This document shows, piece after piece, positions 1-15,000 of a DNA stretch of 15,000 nt. Made by a program: the position numbers and the translations under genes. Position 1 is the first letter of the stretch. Each line of letters begins with the position of its first letter. Under the pieces are notes generated by a model that saw only the letters and a program-made list of their open reading frames with translations, made no database searches and was not told the DNA's origin. The stretch is from Botryococcus braunii. Taxonomy: Eukaryota; Chlorophyta; Trebouxiophyceae. The stretch covers positions 312,501-327,500 of the forward strand of contig KV908390.1 in assembly GCA_002005505.1 (NCBI GenBank), given 5' to 3'.

Positions 1-34
1 CCCATCCCATTCCCAGCTGCTCCAGCTGCAAGGC

Positions 35-1047
35 TTAGAGCCTTATTCTCATGTGTGGACTTTCATCCTCTTTCATCCTCATAAAAAGATAGAAAACATT
101 TGTGTCGACGCTGGACGCTTCCAATCCGCCAACTGAAGGGCGCACGCACAATCTCAGCCACAAGACGACGTCACAGGTGACCTCGGCGACGTCGAAGACG
201 TGGCAGCGGGACGGGCCCGCAGAGGGTCCCGCGGGACCCTGAGGAAGAGTCCCCTGGATCAGCACCACCCGCAGGTGCGCGTCCAGCCGCCCGTGAAGCA
301 CCACGCTGTGGCACATCAGCTCCACGCGCTGTACCGCCAGCTCCGCCCCGCTCTCCTCATGCTTCACCACGATGCCCTTCACGCGGAAGGGGACCACCGG
401 TAGAAGTGCGGCCCCCACGCGGAGCCCCATCGCAGCCGCTACGCTCCCCGCCCACCGCAACATGGGGAACACCACGGACCCCCACAAGACGTGTCCCTTC
501 CGCTTGCCCCCACGCTCGATGTCCCCCTCCGCGGGCGGATTTCCAGAGGTACCTGCTGCGCCCTCCCGCTCCCCCGCAGCGGCTGAGGCCACACCCGCCC
601 CTCCCCCAGCGGGGCACACCGCTGCGGACGCCCCCGCCGGCGGCGTGAGCGGGCCGGGCGTAGGCCCTTGCGTCCGCACCTCGCCTTCCGTGCCCCGCCC
701 TGCACTGCTGGTGCCGAGGTCCTGGGGGGCTGGGGTGCGGGACTGGAAGGGGCTTCCCGGGGAGCGGAGGCCGCAGGCGCGTCTGCAGGCGCTTGTGTTG
801 CGGGAGCGGGAGAGGCTTGCTCCCGTAGAACAATTTCGACATCACGAATCGTGATTGGGATGCGGAAGCGCTGTGTCTGCGCCGCTCTTTGGATGCCTTG
901 CACCAGTTTACGAGCAGAATTTGAGCGGGCCACCGACACCTCCCGTACCCGCACCCGCGCCACCAGGCCCTGCATGGCAGAGCCTCTGGCTCATTCAACA
1001 GGAAGGCAGACAACACAATGGGAACAACCCCCCAAATACCGCGTGTC

Positions 1048-1139
<92 letters not shown>

Positions 1140-2660
1140 GGGAGGCAAAGTGGGTTGCCGGGTCTTTCAGGACGGGTCTCCCAACGGTACTCCGTAGCAA
1201 AATGATCCTGTGTTGCCGTGGGGGATCTTGAAGAGGAAAGCCTCTTCATTGCGCAACGAACACGACAGGAAGTTGGAAGTTTTTGAGGAGAGAAAGAAGT
1301 ATTGGAAGAGAGAAACAGGCATTGCAAAACTACAGCCTGGGGCCCCGAAATTCATGAAAGCAAAAGGCCAAGGAGGGCGTGTTGGCGCAACAGAAAGTCG
1401 TGCACATGAACAGGTGCAATGCCAAGGCCAAATGCCAAAGGGAACCTGGAGCCTTGGTACTTTGAGTGCAGACCTTTCCGTCGCACAATCATTGCATTTA
1501 GGACCTGCCCATTGGCAGTGCCTGCTGACCAAGTCCCTAAAGGTACCCCCCCCCCACCCCATCCTCCCAAGAGTCTTGAGCCCGAACATATGGCCCCTGG
1601 GCCCGCTTTGGCGAGCCTCCGCTTCTCACTCCATGCAAAAGAGCAATAGCGAGTTGCCCCTGTAATGATCTGCAGTCGCTGTGCGGCAATGGGGCAAATC
1701 AGCGGGGATGGGAAAACATGGTGCCTAGGCAAATCCCTGGGCAGGAGACCAGATGCTTCTAGTTGTTTTAAAGTAGCAGGCCCCATAGGCGATGAGACTC
1801 TTGGAAGCTAGATGAAGACAAAACAAGGAAGCTTGTCGACTCACAGAGAGGTACGAAAGATACGGACAGGAAAGGGAATGGCTAAAAAGTGGATACATCC
1901 AGTGGGATCATTTGCAAGGCAGCCACTGCAGAAACGACCTTCCAAAAGAGCAACAAGTGATTCTCATATGCTTTTGGACAGTGGACTCAACATTGGTCCC
2001 AAGAACTCCCACTTCCCTGGCGCCCCCTTACATTGATGGCCTAGGTGTTACTGACACAAGCTCTTGGGTAGTTTGAAATTTCGTACAAGAGACAGACAAG
2101 CAGAGGGGGAAGCTGCTAAAAAGTTGCATATTTAAGACTGAGCCCATTTCTGTTTATCACTGAGCCCATTTCTGTTTATTGTACATGACTTCACTCCACA
2201 GCTAGACACTGCAACTTTTGAGCTGGAACCTTTGGTCCTCTGTCTTATGTAGTGCTGTACGCATTGGATAGTCCAATTACCGTTGATAATTTCAAGTCGA
2301 TGTTGGAGACCAGACCCAGTCCAACTGACGCCACAGTTAATCGGAAATGCTTGTTGTGGGCTACTCTCGAGATTACCAACCCCGCAACCCTACGCAACCA
2401 CAAGCCACCAGTACTGCGTTTTAAAAGGAATTTTTTAGTTGAATAACTCTGTAATAAATGATGCAGATAAAACAGACGTACTTCCCCGCAGCTAGGATAC
2501 TCAGAGTCTGTACGGAGGGGGCATGGTGGGCGAATGTCATGGGCATGCAAGTAAAACCGATAGGTACAGAATGCAGTAAATGCTATGCGAATACTCACCT
2601 TTTTAGCACGATGTAGACACCACATAGCAGTAAGACAGTAATGCCAAGCTGATAAAGCAT
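35..2660 (-). CDS. N-terminus of a SABRE/FMP27/Hobbit (BLTP2)-type bridge-like lipid transfer protein; 3' part lies beyond the left edge
   Basis: Proposed exons on the minus strand are 2660-2599, 2413-2281, 969 down to about 817 or lower, and about 505 to about 80. Exon 1 starts at ATG 2660 and gives a 20-residue hydrophobic segment (MLYQLGITVLLLCGVYIVLK), a likely ER signal anchor, ending at a perfect GTGAGT donor in phase 2. Exon 2 follows a CAG acceptor and restores an AGT codon. It ends in phase 0 at GTAATT, and exon 3 opens in phase 0 after TGCCATGCAG. The joined product has alternating beta-like segments (for example FRIPITIRDVEIVLREQ and VPFRVKGIVVKHEESGAEL). From memory their order and spacing match the start of Arabidopsis SABRE and human BLTP2. 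Known family members are ER-anchored rods of over 2000 residues that carry lipids at membrane contact sites, so only about a tenth is here. The frame changes in the Pro/Ala linker (separate entry), and the donor after about position 80 is not identified. No search was run; another VPS13-like groove protein is the main alternative. Confidence 0.62.
506..816 (-). other. Frame break in the Pro/Ala-rich linker of gene 1 (small intron or indel)
   Basis: Conserved coding on the left (about 80-505) and on the right (817-969) uses two different minus-strand frames. Both frames stay open through this GC-rich linker, so stop codons do not locate the change. A removed segment would have to be 3n+2 bases long. 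The best-looking GT donor (GTGCGG at 679) gives the wrong phase with every AG I tried. Candidates that keep phase, such as 617-553 (GTGCCC to GCAGCAG), have weak sites. The alternatives are a small GC-rich intron that I cannot place, a base-calling indel, or a real lesion. Confidence 0.5.
1050..1133. repeat. (GA)42 microsatellite
   Basis: This is an uninterrupted 84-bp GA dinucleotide array on the plus strand. In the sense direction of gene 1 it is a (TC)n polypyrimidine tract inside intron 2, about 80 bp upstream of the proposed exon 3 acceptor. Confidence 0.97.
2137..2180. repeat. 22-bp tandem duplication
   Basis: Two adjacent 22-bp copies (2137-2158 and 2159-2180, starting ACTGAGCCCATTTC) differ only at the last base. 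They lie inside intron 2 of gene 1 and look like a recent replication-slippage duplication. Confidence 0.95.
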
Positions 2661-3204
2661 GGTCTGTTGATCACCTAATACCAATATTTCTGCGACGACC
2701 ACAATTATACATTGTGTTCATCGCTTTTTCAATACAACCTGCCTAACCATCAAAGGTCTGGCAACTACAGGTGAACTTTTCAAATGTGGTCTCTAAAAAC
2801 GGCCTATACGGAAGTCGACCTTTCAGTCGCGTGATGGTACCGGCAGTTGGGGTGCATCGTACTGCAGATTTTTCTCCTTTCAGAAGAAAAGAGAGACAGG
2901 GCCGGCCGGAAAGGACCGGAGGAGGTCCCATCATGGCCGACTCAGGGACTCCCATGGCCGAAACTTCGAAAGCCAACGTGACCCACGTGACTTCAGACTC
3001 GTGCCTGAACCAACCCCACCGCGGCCCGGGCCGAGCCACACCCGAGACACCGCCTTGTACTGTAGGTCCACGTGTACGTGTCACACCGTCACCAATGAAT
3101 TGCCCCGAAACAGGACACGATGACGGCGGACGCCCGTTTATCCACAACCCGGGTAGGCTTCGGTCTGGTCACTGTGTGAGGCATTGCTTTTGGCATTTGC
3201 AGCC
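2661..3204. promoter_or_regulatory. Divergent promoter region between genes 1 and 2, with two G-box hexamers
   Basis: The region lies between the ATG of gene 1 (2660, minus) and the ATG of gene 2 (3205, plus), so it should hold both promoters and both 5' leaders. Two CACGTG palindromes stand at 2984-2989 (in CCACGTGAC) and 3069-3074, and a third ACGT core follows in TACGTGTCA at 3075-3083. A CCAAT box lies at 3092-3096. CACGTG G-boxes bind bZIP and bHLH factors in plants and often accompany light- or stress-responsive plastid genes. I see no convincing TATA box. A long plus-strand open frame crosses the region (2771-3367), but its product resembles nothing and it runs out of frame through gene 2. 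Confidence 0.5.
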
Positions 3205-7800
<4,596 letters not shown>

Positions 7801-8372
7801 ACAACTGGAATGACTTCTCCACCAAGGGCATGCGAGGTCTCTCTGAGCACTGCTACTCTTGTTGGCTTGGGTCCACAAGAGCTCTAGCATCAGGCTCGCT
7901 TGCCTTATGGCTCAAGTGGTTCTTCATTTAGATGGGCCTTGTGGTTGCTTCCTACTCTTTCCATTCCTTTTGTGGGGGATACTAAGAAAGGGAGTATTAC
8001 CGTACGTAGTGGCTTTGTCTTTTAAATTTGCGCGTACTGGGTGTCGACCATCGGCTGGCACTTATCAGTTCTTTATCCTTGGATCTGCTGTGGGCTGTCA
8101 AGTTGGCCAGCAGATGGCACAGGTGGGCTCGCAAAGGTGTTTATGTCCTCGCCAGCTCTGTGTGTGTGTCCACAAGGACGGATAGTTCCCAGTGGCTGAA
8201 GATGGCAGACGGCCTTCCAGCCTGTCATCTCTCTGTTGGGCTTCACAAGGTGCGCCAGAAACACCAGCAGAGTCCAAGCCCTACCCATGGTTGTGCGGCC
8301 TATCTGTCAGCATCCCAGAACAATGAGGATCTCGTGGTGATGGTGCTAGTGCTTGGGAAGGGCATGGCCAGG

Positions 8373-8377
8373 TGTAA
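8373..8377 (+). promoter_or_regulatory. Possible polyadenylation signal TGTAA of the S1 gene
   Basis: This is the first TGTAA after the S1 stop codon (7800), implying a 3' UTR of roughly 590 nt. UGUAA is the usual polyadenylation signal of chlorophyte green algae. A pentamer occurs often by chance, so the call rests on the inferred lineage. Confidence 0.25.
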
Positions 8378-9317
8378 GCAAATGTAGCTCTTGTTTTCCA
8401 ATGGGTAAAATGTTGGAAATTCAATTGGTTTTTTGAGAAAGATCCTGCCCAGATAAGATTGGGGGTTGTCAGCCTTCTGCCATGTTGAGTTTGGGCAATG
8501 AAGGTTGGTGGATGGGTACGGCTGCGGCAGCACTCCCAGTATGTTTATTCAGGCACTGAAGCTCAGTGGATGGGGTTGCTTACCCATTTCTGCTCTTCGA
8601 CACCACCGTTGAAACCAGTTCCTTCAACCTCCTAGGTTGTTCTTTGTCAGAGTTAAAAAGTGGAAGTAGCTACTGCTGCCCACAGTTTGGTCCGCTATGT
8701 TGGGAACCTGAGGAATGAGCAAGCTTGGACATTTTTAAAGGGCAAGATCTGCCCTGTTAACTGTGATTATTGGCTCAAACTCGTGCTGGTTTCATGGTGG
8801 ATAGACAGGCTTGGAGATGGTTGTCGAATCCTCAGGCATGTCCATGTTTGTCCATCCACAGGCATCTTAAATATCCAACAACTTAGATGTGTTATTTTTT
8901 CCTGTTGGGGACTTCCTTTTGGAACCGGCATGGTGCCTGCTGGTGCCGATTTGTTGTTTCTGCTTCAAGAGATCTCTTACCGAATATTACATTTTTGCTA
9001 CATGTCGAAATGTCACCCATAGGCATCCTTGGGAGCGCCTGGAGCTGTGGGGGTTCAAAACAGCAGCTGCCACGCCCAGATAGGGAGCTGTTGTGGGGGC
9101 GCACTCCGTTGTCCTGGAGGATGAGCATCGATCTTATGTCTCAGTTCTTGTGGAAGTTTATGTGGGAGTTTGAGTCAATTCCTTGGATCCGGTTGGAGTT
9201 GCCTGAGGTCGTTGACAGTTATACTACCTGGAAGAAGGCTGTGGTATTGGAGAAGATACACACTGAGCGATCATGGACCCATTAATGTAATTCTGCCCCT
9301 CATGCTTTCCATGAGCG

Positions 9318-9336
9318 TTTTTTTTTTTTTTTTTTT
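9318..9336. repeat. T19 homopolymer
   Basis: Nineteen T on the plus strand. No retroelement boundary or target-site duplication is visible around it, so I do not read it as a retroposed poly(A) tail. Confidence 0.93.
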
Positions 9337-10582
9337 CGACTCAATAAGTGGCTGTCCTCATGCAACGTTATAGAAGCCCATTTGGCGGATCTGCTGTGCA
9401 CGTTGGCGGCAGGTTTGACTCCTGGGTAACTCTCGGGTTGACTCCAAAACTTTGAGAGAGTCGCTTATGAGGTTAATGTGGCTGTGCGGTGTCCAGAGAG
9501 CTGCAAACTGCAGTCAAGTGCTGCAAATTCGATACTTTCCAGCCCGCAACAACTTCCAGTTTCTTTTAATCATACCATTTTATGGTCTACAGTCTTTTCA
9601 GCCCCAGGCCTGATAATTATGTTCTTCAGGGAACTCCATTTAGGTATGAGAAACTCCAGTTTTCCCCTACGGCACTGGTCCTCTCAAATGCAGGCATTGT
9701 GCCAGCGGGTGCTTGGTTGTTTCTCCAGTGTATAGATGTTGGACCTGGGTCATCATTTCTCAGCAGATCCACATGTGTGCGGTTCATGCTTCATTGGGAC
9801 CGTGTGCCCTCAGATGTTGCGGGAAGGGAGCCACGTGTGCCTCGTGCACGTTGCCCGTCGGCAAGGCCATGGTTACTTTTTAAAGCTCACGTCACCGGGA
9901 TTTCCTGTATGAAACTAAAGGTCCAGGCAATACTGGTGTATCGACATGTCACCGGGGTGTGCTCATCGTATGCTCAGGTGCGAGTGACAGTGGGTCGAAC
10001 TCAATTACGCCCCACACATTTTTACTAGGTTTTGAGAGTGTGTTATAAACAGAGGTCGTTTCATGGGGTTACGGACATTATGAAGTCTTGATGAAGTCAA
10101 AGCAATAGAGTTTGGGCCCACAGCCAGTAATATGGTGGTGTTAGTAATGCGGTTGCTGATTGTCTGTAAAAGCCAAGCGTTGATGAACCGAAGTTGCTTG
10201 ATCGGATGGTCTTTTTGTCCCCCTTGCGCTCCAGGGCTAACCTCTTCTGTGCACCAAAGTCAGCAATTGATTATGTATGGAATACGAGGCACGCTGTTAT
10301 TGGCGATGTTCACAAGAGAACAGCACACAAAGGGAAACCCGGTTGTTTTTTCTTAGGCTCCCAGTTAAGAGCACAGGATCGAGCTGGCTCACCTTGAAAG
10401 TCCAGGCAAAAGATTTCTTGTCTCAAGACTTGTGGTAGCTTTGGGGCAGCAGGCACGACGTGCTATTGAAGCCCTTCACGAGCCTCTGTCCAGGGCTTTT
10501 TGCTCATATTTTTCAGCATGATTTGTCCCAGAACACTGTCGTAAGTGACAACGGCCATCATGAATTGTGACAATCTGCCACA

Positions 10583-10603
10583 AAAATCATGAGTCATGAT
10601 TTT
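10583..10603. repeat. 21-bp perfect inverted repeat
   Basis: Ten-base arms (10583-10592 and 10594-10603) flank a single central G and read AAAATCATGA / TCATGATTTT. The centre contains ATGAGTCAT, an AP-1/GCN4-type bZIP site by sequence. No nearby gene is known to use it. Confidence 0.85.
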
Positions 10604-11182
10604 CACGCTTGGCGTGTGCAACCCACATTGTTCCGCTCCAGGCCTCTTTTCATGCACTTTACTGAAAGGTTCCAAATCTGCACTCCATTTTCGATTTCAC
10701 CCGGTGGTTGGTGTGCGTTACAATGTTGTGACGCCTTGCGATAATTCATCCCGGATAACCGACAACTGCTGGCAACTGCTGACATGAAACCCCCTTCACT
10801 GCTCACTCGAGCTTGACTTGTTCAGTCATGCCACCTGATCGTGAACCCTTCACAGCCTTCTTCAGAACGAGTTTTCCTTTCAAAGCTGGCCTCAGTCCGT
10901 CTCTTTCAAGATTTGACCTTGCCAGTGATATACCAATCTCCTGTTCATGTAACCAGTTACCCCGTGAGGCACAAGTCAATATCATTCCCGAATTCTGACA
11001 AAGGCTGTCAACATTCAAGAGATCTTATTTGTATGCGACTCGATGTTGTCACATATACATGGCCCTTCCAAAGCTATGATGGCCATCCATCGAGCAATAT
11101 ATATTATGTAGATACTACATAGATTGATGCGGCCTCAAGGGCTCATTTCGGCCGCTCCAACGTTTACTAACTCTTACGCTTG

Positions 11183-11264
11183 CTTACTTGAGGAAATTTC
11201 ATAATATTACGTCAAACATAGACTTACTTCAAGAAGTTTGATAACATGATCATGTTATCAAACT
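11183..11264. repeat. 30-bp perfect palindrome preceded by a diverged direct repeat
   Basis: Positions 11235-11264 form a perfect palindrome with 15-base arms and no loop, centred on TGATCA. A 27-bp segment starting at 11223 (CTTACTTCAAGAAG...), which overlaps the left arm, is a diverged copy (about 78% by eye) of one starting at 11183 (CTTACTTGAGGAAA...), with a 40-bp period. The surrounding DNA is more A/T-rich than the rest of the window. No terminal repeats of a transposon were found. Confidence 0.8.
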
Positions 11265-11523
11265 CTTCCGGGCCCCGTGGGTACCACAATCCTGACTTCA
11301 TGCCTACACAGCGCTAATCACGTGGGTCTGAAAGACGTTTGCTTCAGAATGTGTGCCGCTGCTGTGCGGACTGGGACGGCCATCAAAAAGCCCCTCTAAG
11401 AGTCTTCTCTCATGCCGTCGATTTCAACCTGAGGTCATGAGAATTCAGGAATAAAATTGGGGAAACTCACTGAAACTTCGGGAAACTCACTCTAAAATTA
11501 TGCATTTTCTTTGGATTTTTAAA

Positions 11524-11561
11524 GCCCCCCCCACCCCCGCCCCCCCCCTCTCCCCCCCGGG
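11524..11561. repeat. C-rich low-complexity tract
   Basis: C runs broken by single A, G and T bases lie in the gene-poor interval, followed by GGGGGAGG. No gene is attached to it. Confidence 0.85.
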
Positions 11562-12160
11562 GGAGGAAACAACACATGACCAAGCCACGTGCTCCATACC
11601 CCTTTGCATGCCTATATAGGACACCATATTGACGTCCCAGATGTCCCCACCTCATGGTGCGAAATGGACCCTCCGCATCGCCGCAACACTCCGACGAAAT
11701 CCCCCCATTGTAATCAAGGTCTTCGGCTCTTCTCTTCCGAGCAACTGTGCTCTTCTCACACCCTCAAATGCATGCAATATTTCTGGTGTGCGGTTAGGAT
11801 AGGCTTAACTCTTGGTTATAAATGGCAATCAAGGTGTATCCGCCTTTGTAACTTGGGCCAATCCACAATCGAGGCATTTTTTGCTGCAGACAAAGCCTCT
11901 CAGGATGCGGACTGGGGCCCACTGCCAACTTCTTCCCCACGCTGTGTGGGAGCGCATCTTCTGTGGCGCCCTCCCCGCTTTCTTCCTCTGTGGGGGGGCC
12001 ATCCCCGCCTTCTGCCTTTGAACCCCGTCTACTTGCGTCCCTGCGCCATGCCCAACATGTCTAGTGCCAAGAAGCGGTCAAACAGACATGGCCTGAGAGG
12101 CTAGAGGGTGGAGTAACTTTGTAATGCCCTTGTATGTTCCAGCGTCCATCCACGTGGTGT

Positions 12161-12263
12161 CCCCCCCCCCCCACACACACACACACACATGCTCTCCCGT
12201 ATCCATCGACACTCGTGCGCCCATGCATGCACACGGGCCGCGCGCCCCCCCCCACACACACGA

Positions 12264-12325
<62 letters not shown>
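12161..12325. repeat. C/CA tract followed by a 60-base poly-G run
   Basis: C12 at 12161-12172 leads into (CA)n to about 12189. A short unique segment, C9 and CACACACA follow, and then an uninterrupted run of 60 G at 12266-12325. The block lies just downstream (3' side) of gene 3. Proline- or glycine-rich open frames over it are by-products. Confidence 0.95.
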
Positions 12326-12327
<2 letters not shown>

Positions 12328-12371
12328 AGCGCACACAGCACGCAGGGTATCAATGGGAATTCGTTATTACA

Positions 12372-14432
<2,061 letters not shown>

Positions 14433-14462
14433 CTGGTGTCAAAAGGCGAGGAGGAGGACGTT

Positions 14463-14625
14463 GAGGAGGAGGAGGAGGAGGAGGAGGAGGAGGAGGAGGA
14501 GGAGGAGGAGGAGGAGGAGGAGGAGGACAAGGGTGATGGTGGTGGTTATGGTGCCGCCGACGATTGCGACTATGATGATTACAATGACAACGATGACGAT
14601 GACGGCGATGACGATGGTGGTGGTG
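14463..14625. repeat. (GAG)21 trinucleotide array followed by a degenerate GAY/GGT triplet tract
   Basis: (GAG)n at 14463-14526 is followed by triplet-periodic GAT/GAC/GGT/TAT sequence to about 14625. In gene 3 sense it is (CTC)n, just upstream of the exon A acceptor (TTTTGACACCAG, ending 14433), and could serve as its polypyrimidine tract. The plus-strand open frame over it (Glu/Asp runs) is not taken as a gene. Confidence 0.92.
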
Positions 14626-14776
14626 TCTTCTCCCCGCTGTCTATGTTGTTAAGAACTTCACGCTCGTGAGGAAAGAGAATATGAGCATCGTTTCCAAATA
14701 TCGATTTAAAGAACTGTGATGATTTACCCAATGGCGTTGAATTAATCATCTGACGACGAGCCCCCCTAGGTTGATG

Positions 14777-15000
14777 TCATTGGCCTCTCTTAGCACCATC
14801 GCTTCCTGCTTGGGCACCTTCTCTCTGCAACTGCTGAAGTTCGACTAACGGGTGTTGTGCAGCATCCAGTAGCACACCCCAAGACCTGTGTAGTGGATCC
14901 CAAACGTACATCGCTTCAAATAGGGCTAAAGCCCAGTTAGATTTTGGATGTATAGAAAAAAAGACCGTGCCAGAGGCAAAAAGGTGATACCAAGTTGAGT
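14777..15000 (-). CDS. Unrecognised open reading frame, cut by the right edge
   Basis: A minus-strand frame is open from the window edge to TGA at 14777-14779 (about 73 sense codons, no start codon needed inside). The product is moderately hydrophobic and aromatic, with segments such as NWALALFEAMYVWDPLHRSW and DAAQHPLVELQQLQREGAQ. It has no GDS block, so it does not look like the missing exon of gene 3. Its composition is more protein-like than other open frames in non-coding parts, but I recognise no family. It could be the 3' end of a neighbouring gene, a transposon remnant or chance. Confidence 0.3.
   Translation of the reverse strand, partial: STWYHLFASGTVFFSIHPKSNWALALFEAMYVWDPLHRSWGVLLDAAQHPLVELQQLQREGAQAGSDGAKRGQ

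Larger units (their letters stand above)
970..2280 (-). other. Intron 2 of gene 1, 1311 bp
   Basis: It is bounded by GTAATT (2280) and CAG (970) and joins phase-0 exons. It holds the GA array, a C-rich stretch near 1548-1560 and a 22-bp tandem duplication. Open frames inside it (for example 1167-1589 minus, 1210-1665 plus) show no family resemblance. The direct exon 2 to exon 3 join aligns better with SABRE/BLTP2 than a join with an extra exon would, so I read the interval as non-coding. Confidence 0.6.
7801..12371. other. Gene-poor interval of 4.6 kb; no coding gene supported
   Basis: The first several hundred bases should be the 3' UTR of the S1 gene. Beyond it, open frames such as 8660-9022, 9582-10028, 10841-11122 and 11589-12104 (plus) and 10803-11018 (minus) have Cys/Trp-rich, featureless products, no family motifs and no consistent splice partners. 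Notable contents are a T19 run (9318-9336), two inverted repeats (10583-10603, 11235-11264), a C-rich tract (11524-11561) and the C/CA/G block from 12161. A fast-evolving gene or non-coding RNA could be hidden here. Confidence 0.5.

Noticed and set aside
2137..2180. Two-copy repeat as a CRISPR-like array
   Set aside because: There are only two directly adjacent copies without spacers, in a eukaryotic intron.
9318..9336. T19 as the poly(A) tail of an inserted retroelement
   Set aside because: No reverse-transcriptase fragment, SINE-like head or target-site duplication is visible next to it.
8927..9727. Similar segments at 8927-8965 and 9693-9727 (GGCATKGTGCC...)
   Set aside because: The match is about 35 bp, needs a gap and is not extended; chance cannot be excluded.
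9985..10000. Possible tRNA B-box (minus strand GAGTTCGACCC)
   Set aside because: The consensus is not met after GTTCGA, and no matching A-box or acceptor stem was found.
9582..10028. 148-codon plus-strand frame
   Set aside because: Its product is Cys/Trp/Arg-rich without motifs, and there are no convincing flanking splice sites or partner exons.
11589..12104. 171-codon plus-strand frame
   Set aside because: Its composition looks like chance translation, and a second open frame overlaps it at 11812-12021.
14436..14669. Plus-strand acidic protein with Glu and Asp runs
   Set aside because: It is produced by the GAG and GAY triplet repeats, which lie in the intron upstream of gene 3 exon A on the other strand; no conserved part is present.

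Overview
This is a nuclear genomic window from a eukaryote with a plastid, most likely a green alga (chlorophyte or prasinophyte). The main evidence is a nuclear, intron-split gene for chloroplast ribosomal protein S1 with a simple N-terminal transit peptide and no preceding signal peptide. Other support is dense GT-AG introns, G-box hexamers upstream of the gene, and introns stuffed with very long CT, GT and homopolymer tracts. The species cannot be fixed from the sequence; a prasinophyte with a repeat-swollen genome, such as Cymbomonas, is a guess.

Three spliced genes can be reconstructed. Gene 1 (minus strand, ATG at 2660, running off the left edge) encodes the N-terminus of a very large repeating-beta-groove, bridge-like lipid transfer protein of the SABRE/FMP27/Hobbit/BLTP2 type: an N-terminal membrane anchor followed by beta-strand segments. 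Its reading frame is interrupted in a Pro/Ala-rich linker between about 505 and 817. Gene 2 (plus strand, 3205-7800, seven exons, 395 codons) encodes plastid 30S ribosomal protein S1 with three S1 domains; its fifth intron appears to be of the GC-AG class. Gene 3 (minus strand, 14432-12372, three exons seen, 5' end missing) encodes an SGNH-fold esterase resembling the catalytic subunits of platelet-activating factor acetylhydrolase IB.

Layout: 1-2660 gene 1; 2661-3204 shared divergent promoter of genes 1 and 2; 3205-7800 gene 2; 7801-12371 a 4.6-kb stretch with no gene I can support, holding short palindromes and a 60-base poly-G run; 12372-14432 gene 3; 14433-15000 its upstream intron and an open frame that crosses the right edge. 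The three genes have no obvious shared pathway (lipid transport, plastid translation, ester hydrolysis).

The dominant unexplained structure is the simple-sequence DNA. Every long CT/GA-type array lies in an intron, and in each one the pyrimidine-rich strand is the mRNA-sense strand whatever the gene's orientation. The gene-poor interval has none. I found no mobile element, CRISPR array, tRNA, rRNA or evident new multi-gene system.
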